A stretch of DNA of 34,056 nucleotides, taken from assembly GCF_004684085.1 (NCBI RefSeq), contig NZ_SRHZ01000063.1, positions 1 through 34,056 of the forward strand, in the 5' to 3' direction. Under the pieces are notes generated by a model. That model ran no database searches. It had not been told where the DNA came from and was given only the letters and a program-made list of their open reading frames with translations. Numbering within the stretch: the first letter of the stretch is position 1; every line of letters begins with the position of its first letter. Made by a program: the position numbers and the translations under genes. The DNA comes from Stenotrophomonas maltophilia. GTDB taxonomy: Bacteria > Pseudomonadota > Gammaproteobacteria > Xanthomonadales > Xanthomonadaceae. Positions 16,859 through 25,001 of this stretch are shown here, piece after piece.

Positions 16859-18463
16859 ATGTCCGAAGTCGCCAACGAAGCGTCGCGTCGCCGCACCTTC
16901 GCCATCATTTCCCACCCTGACGCCGGCAAGACCACGCTGACCGAAAAGCTGCTGCTGTTCGGCGGCGCGATCCAGATGGCCGGTTCGGTGAAGGGCCGCA
17001 AGGCCGCCCGCCACGCCACTTCCGACTGGATGGCGCTGGAAAAGGAGCGCGGCATCTCCGTCACCTCCTCGGTGATGCAGTTCCCGTACGAAGGCAAGAT
17101 CGTCAACCTGCTCGACACCCCCGGCCACGCCGACTTCGGCGAGGACACCTACCGCGTGCTGACCGCGGTGGATTCAGCGCTGATGGTGATCGACGTGGCC
17201 AAGGGCGTGGAAGAGCGCACCATCAAACTGATGGAAGTGTGCCGCCTGCGCGACACCCCCATCATGACCTTCATCAACAAGCTCGACCGCGAGGGCAAGG
17301 ACCCGATCGAACTGCTGGATGAAGTGGAAACCGTGCTGGGCATCCAGTGCGCTCCGGTCACCTGGCCGATCGGCATGGGCCAGCGCCTGAAGGGCGTGGT
17401 GCACCTGCTGACCGGCGAAGTGCACCTGTACGAACCGGGCCGCAACTTCACCCGCCAGGATTCGACCATCTTCCCGTCCATCGATGCCCCCGGCCTGGCC
17501 GAGAAGATCGGTGCGCAGATGCTGGCCGACCTGCGCGACGAACTGGAACTGGTGCAGGGTGCCAGCCACCCGTTCGACCTGGACGCCTACCGCGCCGGCA
17601 AGCAGACCCCGGTGTTCTTCGGCTCGGGCGTGAACAACTTCGGCGTGCAGCCGCTGCTGGACTTCTTCGTCGAGCACGCACCGCCGCCGCAGGCGCGTAC
17701 CACCACCGGACGCGTGATCGCTCCGGAAGAGAACAAGCTGACCGGCTTCGTGTTCAAGATCCAGGCCAACATGGATCCGCAGCACCGTGACCGCGTGGCG
17801 TTCATGCGCATCTGCTCGGGCCGCTTCAGCGCCGGCATGAAGACCTTCCACGTGCGCACCGGCAAGGACATGAAGCTGGCCAACGCGCTGACCTTCATGG
17901 CCAGTGATCGCGAGATCGCCGCCGAAGCCTGGCCGGGCGATGTGATCGGCATCCACAACCACGGCACCATTTCGATCGGCGATACCTTCACCGAAGGCGA
18001 AGCGGTCACCTTCACCGGCATCCCCAACTTCGCCCCGGAACTGTTCCGCCGTGCCCGCCTGCGCGATCCGCTCAAGCTCAAGCAGCTGCAGAAGGGCCTG
18101 GCCCAGCTGTCCGAGGAAGGCGCGACCCAGTTCTTCCGTCCGTTGACCAGCAACGACCTGATTCTGGGTGCGGTCGGCGTGCTGCAGTTCGACGTGGCCG
18201 CCTACCGCCTGAAGGACGAGTACGGCGTGGAAGCCACCTTCGAGCAGGTCAGCGTCAGCACCGCGCGTTGGGTCCACTGCAGCAACGAGAAGAAGCTGGA
18301 AGAGTTCCGCGAGAAGAACGCGCTGAACCTGGCGCTGGATGCGGCCGGCCATCTGGTCTATCTGGCACCGACCCGGGTCAACCTGCAGCTGGCACAGGAA
18401 CGTTCGCCGGATGTGCGCTTCTCGGCCACACGCGAAGCGGCGCATACCGTTTCGGTGGGCTGA
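16859..18463 (+). CDS. prfC: Peptide chain release factor 3
   Basis: This 534-residue translational GTPase removes RF1 or RF2 from the ribosome after peptide release. GTPase motifs are complete: P-loop SHPDAGKTT (18-26), the switch region [15 protein letters not shown] (86-90) and NKLD (140-143). Length and domain order match E. coli RF3, with the C-terminal block [22 protein letters not shown]. The Shine-Dalgarno before the ATG at 16859 is weak. It is followed by a long palindrome (18471-18510) that may end transcription. Confidence 0.97.
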   Translation: MSEVANEASRRRTFAIISHPDAGKTTLTEKLLLFGGAIQMAGSVKGRKAARHATSDWMALEKERGISVTSSVMQFPYEGKIVNLLDTPGHADFGEDTYRVLTAVDSALMVIDVAKGVEERTIKLMEVCRLRDTPIMTFINKLDREGKDPIELLDEVETVLGIQCAPVTWPIGMGQRLKGVVHLLTGEVHLYEPGRNFTRQDSTIFPSIDAPGLAEKIGAQMLADLRDELELVQGASHPFDLDAYRAGKQTPVFFGSGVNNFGVQPLLDFFVEHAPPPQARTTTGRVIAPEENKLTGFVFKIQANMDPQHRDRVAFMRICSGRFSAGMKTFHVRTGKDMKLANALTFMASDREIAAEAWPGDVIGIHNHGTISIGDTFTEGEAVTFTGIPNFAPELFRRARLRDPLKLKQLQKGLAQLSEEGATQFFRPLTSNDLILGAVGVLQFDVAAYRLKDEYGVEATFEQVSVSTARWVHCSNEKKLEEFREKNALNLALDAAGHLVYLAPTRVNLQLAQERSPDVRFSATREAAHTVSVG

Positions 18464-18470
18464 TGCCACG

Positions 18471-18510
18471 GGGGTCGGATCCCTTTCCGCCGGGAAAGGG
18501 CTCTGACCCC
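18471..18510 (+). repeat. Long palindromic repeat after prfC
   Basis: GGGGTCGGATCCCTTTCC (18471-18488) and its near complement ending CTCTGACCCC (18492-18510) pair at 16 of 18 positions. The loop is three bases. It lies seven bases after the prfC stop codon. Similar elements with a CCCTTTCC...GGAAAGGG core are, from memory, common in Stenotrophomonas genomes. Probably a terminator or RNA stabiliser. Confidence 0.75.
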
Positions 18511-18528
18511 AGCAGTCGCGGGCGGTTC

Positions 18529-18551
18529 ACCCACACATGGCGTGGATCTAC
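18529..18551 (-). repeat. SMAG-like palindrome, degenerate
   Basis: Read on the minus strand, this begins GTAGATCCACGCCATG and closes with TGTGGGT. The stem is CCACGC / GTGTGG with one mismatch. It stands alone between prfC and the hemolysin III gene. Beyond it, 18552-18666 holds a GGGGAC / GTCCCC inverted repeat near 18641-18657 and nothing else I can name. Confidence 0.6.
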
Positions 18552-18666
18552 CGATCACGGGTTCATCGGCGCAACGCAGGGATTCACCCACCATACGGTG
18601 ACGGGCGTGCACGCGACGGCCATCGCGGCGATGATAGGGGGACGCGGGTCCCCCTCCCCGTGAACG

Positions 18667-19317
18667 ATGCCCATGCCCATGTCCACGACGTCCATTGCTT
18701 CGATCCGTGAAGAAATCGCCAGCGCCCTGACCCATGGGTTGGGCGCGGTATTCGCCCTGGCCGCCAGTGCGGTATTGATCACCCTGGCCGCGATCTACGG
18801 TGACGGCTGGCAGCTGGCCAGCGCGATCGTGTTCGGTATTGCGCTTTTGCTGCTGTACACCGCCTCCACGCTGTACCACGCCATCCAGCATCCGGTCGCC
18901 AAGGGGCGATTGAAGGTATTCGATCACTGCGCGATCTACGTGCTGATTGCCGGCACCTATACGCCATTCACCCTGATCGGCCTGCGCGGCCCCTGGGGCT
19001 GGGGCCTGTTCACCGCAATCTGGGCGCTCGCACTGGGCGGCGTGGTGTTCAAGCTGTTCTACACCGGCCGTTTCAAGGTGCTCTCGACCGTGATCTACAT
19101 CGCCATGGGTTGGTTGGTGGTGGTGGCGATCAAGCCGATGTGGGCGTCGATCGACGGCGGCACCCTGGCCTGGCTGTTTGGCGGCGGCCTGTCGTACACG
19201 CTGGGCACGTATTTCTATCACCGTGAATCGATCCCCTATTCGCATGCGATCTGGCACCTGTTCGTGATCGGCGGCAGCGTCTGCCACTTCGTCGCAGTCA
19301 CCATGCAGGTGCTGTAA
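18667..19317 (+). CDS. Hemolysin III / PAQR-family membrane protein
   Basis: This 216-residue inner-membrane protein has seven predicted helices. The PAQR/hemolysin III metal-site motifs are present: STLYHAIQH, FDHCAIYVLIAGTYTPF and a C-terminal HAIWHLFVIGGSVCHFVAV, whose histidines should hold zinc. Bacterial members (E. coli YqfA/TrhA type) influence membrane lipid balance, and the hemolysin name comes from one Bacillus protein, so toxicity should not be assumed. Three in-frame ATGs (18667, 18673, 18679) precede the conserved part and the Shine-Dalgarno is weak, so the exact start is uncertain. Confidence 0.9.
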   Translation: MPMPMSTTSIASIREEIASALTHGLGAVFALAASAVLITLAAIYGDGWQLASAIVFGIALLLLYTASTLYHAIQHPVAKGRLKVFDHCAIYVLIAGTYTPFTLIGLRGPWGWGLFTAIWALALGGVVFKLFYTGRFKVLSTVIYIAMGWLVVVAIKPMWASIDGGTLAWLFGGGLSYTLGTYFYHRESIPYSHAIWHLFVIGGSVCHFVAVTMQVL

Positions 19318-19366
19318 ACCGCCATCCGCGCCGGGCTTGTGCACACCGTGCACATGGACGCTTCGC

Positions 19367-19388
19367 GCCCCCTCCACGATGAGGGGGC
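19367..19388 (+). promoter_or_regulatory. Hairpin sequestering the AsmA ribosome binding site
   Basis: GCCCCCTC (19367-19374) and GAGGGGGC (19381-19388) form a perfect 8-bp stem with a 6-base loop. The second arm is the purine-rich Shine-Dalgarno of the next gene. A CANGGANG motif (CATGGACG, 19353-19360) lies seven bases upstream of the stem, and a GTGCAC-ACC-GTGCAC repeat precedes it at 19339-19353. Confidence 0.6.
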
Positions 19389-19400
19389 AACCATGGCAGC

Positions 19401-21374
19401 GTGAATGCTGCCGCCTCCCCTGCCGCACCGCGCGCATCCCGCTGGCGCTTCCGCCGCCCAGGCCGGCGTGGCCAACGCTGGCTGGCGGTACTGGTCTTCC
19501 TGGTGGCCGCGATCCTGCTGCTGATCGCATTGTGGGACTGGAACTGGTTCAAGGGCCCGGTTGAACGCGCGGTGCAGGCGCGTACCGGCCGCGCACTGCA
19601 CATCGGCCATCTGGATGTCGACCTGGGGAGCACCAGTACGATCCGCGCCGATGCGATCACGTTCGCCAATGCCGGTTGGGCCAAACAGCCAGACATGGCC
19701 AGCGCTGACCGCGTTGAGATCGATGTCCGGGTCTGGCCCCTGCTGCGCGGTAGCGTGCAACTGCCCGAGGTGCGCCTGACCCGGCCGGATGTACTGCTGG
19801 AAACCGCACCCCGCAAGGACGAGCCTGGCAATTGGGATTTCCTGGGCAACCGTTCCGGCGGAACCACGCCACAACTCAAGCGCCTGCGCATCGATGACGG
19901 CCGCCTGCAGTTCCTCGACGCACGGGGCCGCACCGACATCCGCGTGGATGTCCGCAGCGGCTCGCCGAAGCAGGCCGACGCCGCACCGCCGCTGCTGGTG
20001 CAGGGCAAGGGCCACTGGCGGGGCAACCCGTTCACCCTGCGCGGCGGCACCGAATCGCCATTGCAGCTGACCGACAGCGATCATCCGTTCCGCATCCACC
20101 TTGATGGCCGCGCGGGCGCCACCCATGCGGTGGCCACCGGTACGCTGACCAATCCATTCCAGCTGCGTGTATTCGACCTGCAGTTCGCACTCAGCGGCCA
20201 GGACCTGGCCGATCTCTATCCGCTGCTGGGCATCGCCATTCCCCCGTCCCCGCCCTATGCGCTGGACGGCCGTCTCAAGCGTGACCACGACGTCTGGCGC
20301 TATGAGCAGTTCACCGGCAAGGTCGGCGACAGTGATCTCGGCGGCAACCTGCAGTTCGAAGTAGGCGGCACGCGCCCGAAGCTGACGGCCACGCTGGAAT
20401 CCAAACGCCTGGATTTCGACGATCTGGCCGGTTTCGTCGGTGCGCCACCGAAGACCGGCAACGGTGAAACTGCGAACGCACAGCAGAAGGCCGAGGCCGC
20501 ACGCGTTGCGGCCAGCACGCGGGTGCTGCCGGATACGCCGTACAACCTGGGCAAACTGCGCGCGATGGATGCCGACGTGCGCTGGAAGGCCCACCGCATC
20601 AATGCGCCTTCATTGCCACTGGACGACATGGATGCACACCTGCTGCTGGACGATGGCGTGCTGCGGCTGGACCCGCTGAACTTCGGCGTGGCCGGCGGCG
20701 ATATCCGCAGCACCATCCGCATGGACGCACGCCAGCCGCAGATCGCCACCGCGCTGAAGGCCAGCGTGCGCGGCGTACAGTTGGGCCAGCTGTTCCCGGA
20801 TGCCAAGCTGGCCGAGCAGGCCAAGGGCGGCATCGGCGGTAACGTGGACCTGAGCGGGCGCGGCAACTCGATCGCCGCAATGCTCGGCAGCAGCAGCGGC
20901 AAGGTCGGGCTGGCGATGGGCCGTGGCCATGTCGGCAACCTGGTGATGGAGCTGGCCGGCCTGGATATCACCGAGTCGCTGAAGTTCCTGGTGACCGGCG
21001 ACAAGCAGATCCCGCTGCGCTGCGCCTTCGCCGACTTCGGCGTACGCGACGGCCTGATGACCAGCCAGGCATTGGCGGTGGACACCACCGATACCATCCT
21101 CATCGGCGAAGGCACGGTCAGCCTGCGCGAGGAGAGCCTGGACCTGCTGTTGAAGCCGCGCCCGAAGGACAAGAGCATCCTGGTGCTGCGCTCGCCGCTG
21201 CACATCACCGGCACGTTCAAGGATCCGTCATTCCGCCCGGACTTCAAGGCGTTGGGCATCCGTGGTGCCGTGGCCCTGGCGCTGGGCAGCATCGCGCCGC
21301 CGGCGGCGCTGCTGGCGACCATCGAACTGGGGCCGGGGAAGGACGCCGACTGCGGCGGGCAGTATGCGAAGTAG
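19401..21374 (+). CDS. AsmA-family protein
   Basis: This 657-residue envelope protein has one N-terminal membrane helix (about residues 28-46, LAVLVFLVAAILLLIALW) after a basic stretch, so the body lies in the periplasm. The rest is AsmA/DUF748-like beta-rich repeat; AsmA-like proteins (TamB and YhdP relatives) bridge the envelope and move phospholipids. The C-terminal AsmA_2-type region contains GGNVDLSGRGNSIAAMLGSSSG and LLLKPRPKDKSILVLRSPLHITGTFKDP, which fits. I use the GTG at 19401. An upstream ATG at 19393 opens only Met-Ala-Ala-stop in another frame, overlapping this GTG. It may be cotranscribed with the hemolysin III gene 83 bases upstream. Confidence 0.88.
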   Translation: MNAAASPAAPRASRWRFRRPGRRGQRWLAVLVFLVAAILLLIALWDWNWFKGPVERAVQARTGRALHIGHLDVDLGSTSTIRADAITFANAGWAKQPDMASADRVEIDVRVWPLLRGSVQLPEVRLTRPDVLLETAPRKDEPGNWDFLGNRSGGTTPQLKRLRIDDGRLQFLDARGRTDIRVDVRSGSPKQADAAPPLLVQGKGHWRGNPFTLRGGTESPLQLTDSDHPFRIHLDGRAGATHAVATGTLTNPFQLRVFDLQFALSGQDLADLYPLLGIAIPPSPPYALDGRLKRDHDVWRYEQFTGKVGDSDLGGNLQFEVGGTRPKLTATLESKRLDFDDLAGFVGAPPKTGNGETANAQQKAEAARVAASTRVLPDTPYNLGKLRAMDADVRWKAHRINAPSLPLDDMDAHLLLDDGVLRLDPLNFGVAGGDIRSTIRMDARQPQIATALKASVRGVQLGQLFPDAKLAEQAKGGIGGNVDLSGRGNSIAAMLGSSSGKVGLAMGRGHVGNLVMELAGLDITESLKFLVTGDKQIPLRCAFADFGVRDGLMTSQALAVDTTDTILIGEGTVSLREESLDLLLKPRPKDKSILVLRSPLHITGTFKDPSFRPDFKALGIRGAVALALGSIAPPAALLATIELGPGKDADCGGQYAK

Positions 21375-21535
21375 GATTACAGCGTTGTTCGAGGCGCCTG
21401 CATTGATGGTGGCTTGAGGGGGACGGGTGACAGTTTCCTGCGCGCGCGGAACGAGAGTGGAAACTCAAAGTCAAAAGAAAAAAGCAAAGTCAAAAGCCGT
21501 TGCCAACCAAGGTTGGCAGCTACCAAAGGCGAGGC

Positions 21536-21584
21536 ACCGCGCATGGATGCGCCGATCGAGCCCCCATGGATGGGTTTACGGCGT
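21536..21584 (+). repeat. Two-hairpin dispersed repeat, copy B
   Basis: Hairpin 1 is GCGCA-TGGA-TGCGC (21539-21552). Hairpin 2 pairs GAGCCC (21558-21563) with GGGTTT (21572-21577) around an ATGGA-containing loop. The tail TTACGGCGT matches copy A exactly. Both loops read CATGGATG (21542-21549 and 21565-21572). It lies 161 bases after the AsmA stop codon on the same strand. Confidence 0.85.
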
Positions 21585-21668
21585 GTCCTGCCCAGCCGCA
21601 CCCTCCGCCTCCCGACGTATCAGAGAGGCGCTCCTTTGGCTTTGGCTGTGAGCTTCGAAAAGCGGGCC

Positions 21669-21687
21669 GGCGGGCCGCAGGCCCGCC
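21669..21687 (-). terminator. Hairpin after the CBS-domain gene
   Basis: GGCGGGCC (21669-21676) and GGCCCGCC (21680-21687) form an 8-bp stem with a GCA loop, ten bases beyond the CBS gene's stop codon on the minus strand. No U-run follows. The core GGGCCGCAGGCCC is the same as in the hairpin at 133-149. Confidence 0.55.
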
Positions 21688-21697
21688 AGCGAACACC

Positions 21698-22129
21698 TCA
21701 TCCCGCCACGATGTACTGCTGCAGCTGATCCAGCTCCCGCCGCTGCGCGTCGATCACCGACTTCACCAGGTCACCGATGGAAATCACTCCCAGCACCTGC
21801 GCGCCTTCCACCACCGGCAGATGGCGGATGCGGTAATCGGTCACCAGCTGCAGGCAGTGCTCCACCTGCTCGCCGGGCGACACCGTCACCACCTTGGCCG
21901 TCATGATCTCGGCCACCGCCGTATCGCGCGACGAACGATCACGCAGCACGATCTTGCGTGCGTAGTCGCGCTCGGAAAGGATGCCGACCAGTCGCGGCCC
22001 ATCCATCACCAGCACCGCGCCAATGCCCTTTTCCGCCATCAACCGGATCGCATCGATCACCGCCGCATCCGGCGTGACCGCATGTACTTCAGGAGACTTG
22101 CCGTCCAACAGTTGCCGTACCGTCGTCAT
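21698..22129 (-). CDS. Paired CBS-domain protein
   Basis: This 143-residue cytoplasmic protein consists of two CBS motifs (about 8-60 and 75-128) and nothing else. Recognisable pieces are AIRLMAEKGIGAVLVMDGPRLVGILSERDYARK and YRIRHLPVVEGAQVLGVISIGDLVK. Paired CBS domains bind adenosine nucleotides or NAD(H); stand-alone ones are thought to sense energy state, but the partner here is unknown. GGAGG on the minus strand (about 22139-22143) precedes the ATG at 22129. The first 41 bases overlap the 3' end of the glycosyltransferase gene. Confidence 0.93.
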   Translation of the reverse strand: MTTVRQLLDGKSPEVHAVTPDAAVIDAIRLMAEKGIGAVLVMDGPRLVGILSERDYARKIVLRDRSSRDTAVAEIMTAKVVTVSPGEQVEHCLQLVTDYRIRHLPVVEGAQVLGVISIGDLVKSVIDAQRRELDQLQQYIVAG

Positions 22130-23108
22130 CCGCCTGCCCTCCGAGGGTGGGTTGCAGGACCGAGTCTGCCACGGCGGATGCTAGCCAGGCGTCAACCAGA
22201 TACAGCGGGCGCTGTTTGGATTCCTCGTACAGCCGCCCCAGGTACTCGCCGATCAGGCCGAGTGCGATCAGCTGTACCCCGCCCAGGAACAGGATCACGG
22301 CCATCATCGTCGGCCAGCCGGCAACCCGATCGCCGTACAGCGCCGCCTTGGCAATCACCCAGACCCCGAATACGAAGGCCACCGCCGCCGTCGCCAGGCC
22401 CATATAGGTCGCTGCCCGCAGCGGTACGGTCGAGAATCCGGTGATGCCTTCCAGAGCAAAATTCCACAGCCGCCACAGGCTGAACTTGCTGGACCCGGCC
22501 ACGCGCGCATGGCGGTGATAGGGCACGGCGATCCGCTTGAATCCGACCCAGCTGAAAAGGCCCTTCATGAAACGGTGGCGCTCACGCATTTCACGCAGTG
22601 CACTCAGCGCGCGCGCCGAGAGCAGGCGGAAATCGCCGGTATCGGCAGGGATCGGCGTGCGCGAGAGGCGGCCGATTATCCGGTAGAACATCGCGGCCGT
22701 GGCGCGCTTGATCCAGTTCTCGCCATCACGCACCAAGCGTGTGCCATAGATGTTGTCGTAGCCTTCGCGCCAGCGCTCGACAAACTGCGGCACCAGTTCC
22801 GGCGGATCCTGTCCATCAGCATCGAGAATCATCGCCGCACCTTCGCGCACCAGATCCAGGCCCGCGGTCAGTGCCGCTTCCTTGCCGAAGTTGCGCGACA
22901 GCTTCAACGCCGAAACGCGCCCATCGGCCTGCGCCAACCCCGCGATCACCTCCCAGCTGCCGTCGTGGCTGCCATCGTCCACGTACAGTATGTGGCCGTC
23001 GATGTCCGGCATTGCGTCCAGCACCGCACACAAGCGCGGATGCAGGCAGGGCAGTGCCTGGGCCTCGTTGTAGGCGGCGATGACGAAAGTAAGGCGTTCG
23101 CGAGTCAT
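22089..23108 (-). CDS. Glycosyltransferase family 2, polyprenyl-phosphate sugar synthase type
   Basis: This 339-residue GT-A enzyme has the family pattern FVIAAYNEAQALP, VDDGSHDGS, LSRNFGKEAALTAGLDL, DADGQDPPE, and KGLFSWVGFKR. Two membrane helices follow (about 235-260 and 270-295), as in GtrB/DPM1-like enzymes that move a sugar from a nucleotide donor to undecaprenyl phosphate. The donor sugar is not predictable. I chose the ATG at 23108 (MTRERLTFVIAAYNE), because the frame from 23222 adds 38 low-complexity residues. Its hydrophilic C-terminal tail overlaps the CBS gene by 41 bases, so the pair is probably cotranscribed. Confidence 0.9.
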   Translation of the reverse strand: MTRERLTFVIAAYNEAQALPCLHPRLCAVLDAMPDIDGHILYVDDGSHDGSWEVIAGLAQADGRVSALKLSRNFGKEAALTAGLDLVREGAAMILDADGQDPPELVPQFVERWREGYDNIYGTRLVRDGENWIKRATAAMFYRIIGRLSRTPIPADTGDFRLLSARALSALREMRERHRFMKGLFSWVGFKRIAVPYHRHARVAGSSKFSLWRLWNFALEGITGFSTVPLRAATYMGLATAAVAFVFGVWVIAKAALYGDRVAGWPTMMAVILFLGGVQLIALGLIGEYLGRLYEESKQRPLYLVDAWLASAVADSVLQPTLGGQADDDGTATVGRQVS

Positions 23109-23126
23109 GCCGGGATTGTACGTTGG

Positions 23127-23147
23127 CGGCAGGCGCGCAGCCTGCCG
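23127..23147 (-). terminator. Hairpin after mtgA
   Basis: CGGCAGGC (23127-23134) and GCCTGCCG (23140-23147) form an 8-bp stem with a GCGCA loop between mtgA and the glycosyltransferase gene. No U-run follows. It could reduce read-through from mtgA into the next gene. Confidence 0.4.
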
Positions 23148-23164
23148 ACCCGCCCATCGCGGCC

Positions 23165-23914
23165 TCAATCCTCCGACAGGTACGCCGCTCCGCCCAGTTG
23201 CCGCGCCTGTCGCTGGATCCATGCCGCACGTCGCTGTACGTACGGTCCCGGTGCCGCCGCGTTGTAGCGCCGCGGCGCCGGCAACACCGCCGCAAGCCGC
23301 GCACTCTCCGCCGGGCTGAGCCGCGCCGCGTCCTTGCCCCAGAATTTCTTCGCTGCCGCCTGCGCGCCGTACACGCCATCACCGAACTCGGCGATGTTGG
23401 CGTACACCTCCAGGATGCGTTCCTTGGGCCACAGCGCTTCGATCAGCACCGTATACCAGACTTCCAGGCCCTTTCGGATCCAGCTGCGGCCCTGCCAGAG
23501 GAACAGGTTCTTGGCGACCTGCTGGCTGATCGTGCTGGCGCCACGCAGGCGCCCGCCCTTGGCATTGTGGTCACGGGCCTTCTCGATGGCCTGCAGGTCG
23601 AAGCCGCTGTGCTCCGGGAAGCGCTGGTCCTCGGCCGCCACCAGCGAAATCGGCAGGCTCGGCGCCATCTGGTCCAGGTCGCGCCACTGGTAATGCAGGC
23701 GATAGGACCAGTCCGCTTCGCCCAGTGCCTCGCCATAGCGCCACAGCATGACGGTGGACAGCGGCGGGTCGACGAAGCGCAGCACCAGCACCTGCAGGCA
23801 GCTGAAGGCGGCCAGCAGCACCGGCAGCCACAGCAGCCGCTTCCAGTGCCAGCGACGACGGCGTGGCGGAACTGCAACCGCCTCTACCTTGTGCTGCTCT
23901 CCCGCTGCCCCCAT
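23165..23914 (-). CDS. mtgA: Monofunctional biosynthetic peptidoglycan glycosyltransferase
   Basis: This 249-residue GT51 enzyme polymerises lipid II into glycan strands at the outer face of the inner membrane. A basic N-terminal stretch and one membrane helix (about 24-44) come first. The GT51 motifs follow: [14 protein letters not shown] with the catalytic Glu, [29 protein letters not shown] and [15 protein letters not shown]. There is no transpeptidase domain. I chose the ATG at 23914, where AAGGA stands about ten bases upstream; the frame from 24154 adds 80 arginine-rich residues that lie antisense to hslO. It diverges from hslO over 77 bases. Confidence 0.94.
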   Translation of the reverse strand: MGAAGEQHKVEAVAVPPRRRRWHWKRLLWLPVLLAAFSCLQVLVLRFVDPPLSTVMLWRYGEALGEADWSYRLHYQWRDLDQMAPSLPISLVAAEDQRFPEHSGFDLQAIEKARDHNAKGGRLRGASTISQQVAKNLFLWQGRSWIRKGLEVWYTVLIEALWPKERILEVYANIAEFGDGVYGAQAAAKKFWGKDAARLSPAESARLAAVLPAPRRYNAAAPGPYVQRRAAWIQRQARQLGGAAYLSED

Positions 23915-23991
23915 TACTGGTGCATCCTTCTTCTGTCTGGTTGTCGGCACATTATCCGGCAACCGCCCCCGTTTACGCGCGATGTGAGCCG

Positions 23992-24885
23992 ATGACCGCC
24001 AACCCCGATTCCCTGATCCGCTTCCTGCTCCCCGACGCCGGCGTCCGCGGCGTCCATGTGCGCCTGCAGGCGACCTGGCAGGAGATCCTGTCCCACGCCC
24101 AGTACCCGGATACCGCCGCCGAGCTGCTCGGCGAGGCCTGCGTGGCCTCGGCACTGTTCACCGGCCATACCAAGATCGATGGCCGCCTGTCGATCCAGCT
24201 GCGCAGCAGCACTGCACTGCGTACCCTGTTTGCCGAATGCACCGCAGCCGGCACCCTGCGCGGCATCGCCCAGCTCAGTGAAGGCGCCGACGCGCCGCGC
24301 GACCTGTCCGACCTCGGCGACGATGCCCTGCTTGCCATCACCATTGAAAACCCGGGACTGGACCCGCGTGAACCGCAGCGCTACCAGAGCCTGGTCGGGC
24401 TGACCGCGCCGGAACTGGACGAGGCCTTCGAAGACTACTTCCGCCAGTCCGAGCAGCTGCCGACCCGCCTGCTGCTGACCGCCGACCGCAACGGCGCGGC
24501 CGGCCTGCTGCTGCAGAAGCTGCCCGGTGACGAAGGCGACGAGGATGGCTGGGCACGCGCCAGCGCGCTGTTCGAGACGCTGGGCAAGGCCGAACTGCTG
24601 GCGACCCCGGCCGAACAGCTGCTGCATCGGTTGTTCCACGAAGAGCGCCCGGCGTTGCTGGGTGACAAGCCGCTCTCCTTCGCCTGCTCCTGCTCCCGTG
24701 ATCGGGTGGCCTCGATGCTGCAGTCGCTGGGCGAGGACGAGGCGCGTGCTGCCGCCGAAGCCAGTGGCGCAGTCGAGGTCCGTTGCGAGTTCTGCGGGCG
24801 GGAGTATCACTTTCCGTTGACGGAGTTCGGCATACTGTTCCACGGTGCCGAGGGGACTGTACCGGCGCCTGAACGGCTTCAGTAA
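23992..24885 (+). CDS. hslO: Hsp33 redox-regulated chaperone
   Basis: This 297-residue cytoplasmic holdase is activated by oxidation. The C-terminal zinc switch is intact: Cys232 and Cys234 (CSCS), then Cys265 and Cys268 (CEFC), giving the CXC-X30-CXXC pattern. The N-terminal core carries the family pieces [25 protein letters not shown] and [15 protein letters not shown] chose the ATG at 23992 with a short GAG Shine-Dalgarno; the open frame back to 23863 covers the divergent mtgA region. Length matches E. coli Hsp33. No regulatory site is evident in the short divergent gap. Confidence 0.96.
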   Translation: MTANPDSLIRFLLPDAGVRGVHVRLQATWQEILSHAQYPDTAAELLGEACVASALFTGHTKIDGRLSIQLRSSTALRTLFAECTAAGTLRGIAQLSEGADAPRDLSDLGDDALLAITIENPGLDPREPQRYQSLVGLTAPELDEAFEDYFRQSEQLPTRLLLTADRNGAAGLLLQKLPGDEGDEDGWARASALFETLGKAELLATPAEQLLHRLFHEERPALLGDKPLSFACSCSRDRVASMLQSLGEDEARAAAEASGAVEVRCEFCGREYHFPLTEFGILFHGAEGTVPAPERLQ

Positions 24886-24917
24886 TCGGCTTGTCTTGCA
24901 TCTGGGGGGATCAAGGC

Positions 24918-24971
24918 TTGTTAAGAATTCATAAACACCCTAGGATCAAGTTCCCGTATTCGCGGGAACTT
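24918..24971 (+). promoter_or_regulatory. Sigma70-type promoter followed by a 24-bp palindrome
   Basis: TTGTTA (24918-24923), a 17-base spacer and TAGGAT (24941-24946) make a good vegetative promoter. AAGTTCCCG (24948-24956), a 6-base loop and CGGGAACTT (24963-24971) form a perfect 9-bp inverted repeat that covers the predicted start of transcription. It could be an operator or a 5'-end RNA hairpin. Confidence 0.65.
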
Positions 24972-25001
24972 CCGTTGTCCGTCCCTGTCTGAACTGGTCC
25001 G

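Larger units (their letters stand above)
21375..21697. other. Repeat-rich gap between convergent genes
   Basis: This 323-base stretch has no supported gene. It holds an AT-rich, CAAAGT/CAAAAG-rich tract (21466-21496), a CCAAC-CAA-GGTTGG inverted repeat (21503-21516), repeat copy B (21536-21584), two tandem TTTGGC hexamers (21635-21646) and the GGCGGGCC hairpin (21669-21687). A small transcript from the plus strand is possible. Confidence 0.7.

Noticed and set aside
18667..19317. Hemolysin toxin
   Set aside because: The family name is historical; the sequence is a PAQR-type membrane protein and shows nothing typical of a secreted toxin.
19393..19404. Met-Ala-Ala-stop mini-ORF as a gene
   Set aside because: Too short to call as a gene; recorded only as a possible control element before the AsmA start.
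23863..23991. Upstream extension of hslO
   Set aside because: It runs back over the start of the divergent mtgA gene; the Hsp33 fold begins at the ATG at 23992.
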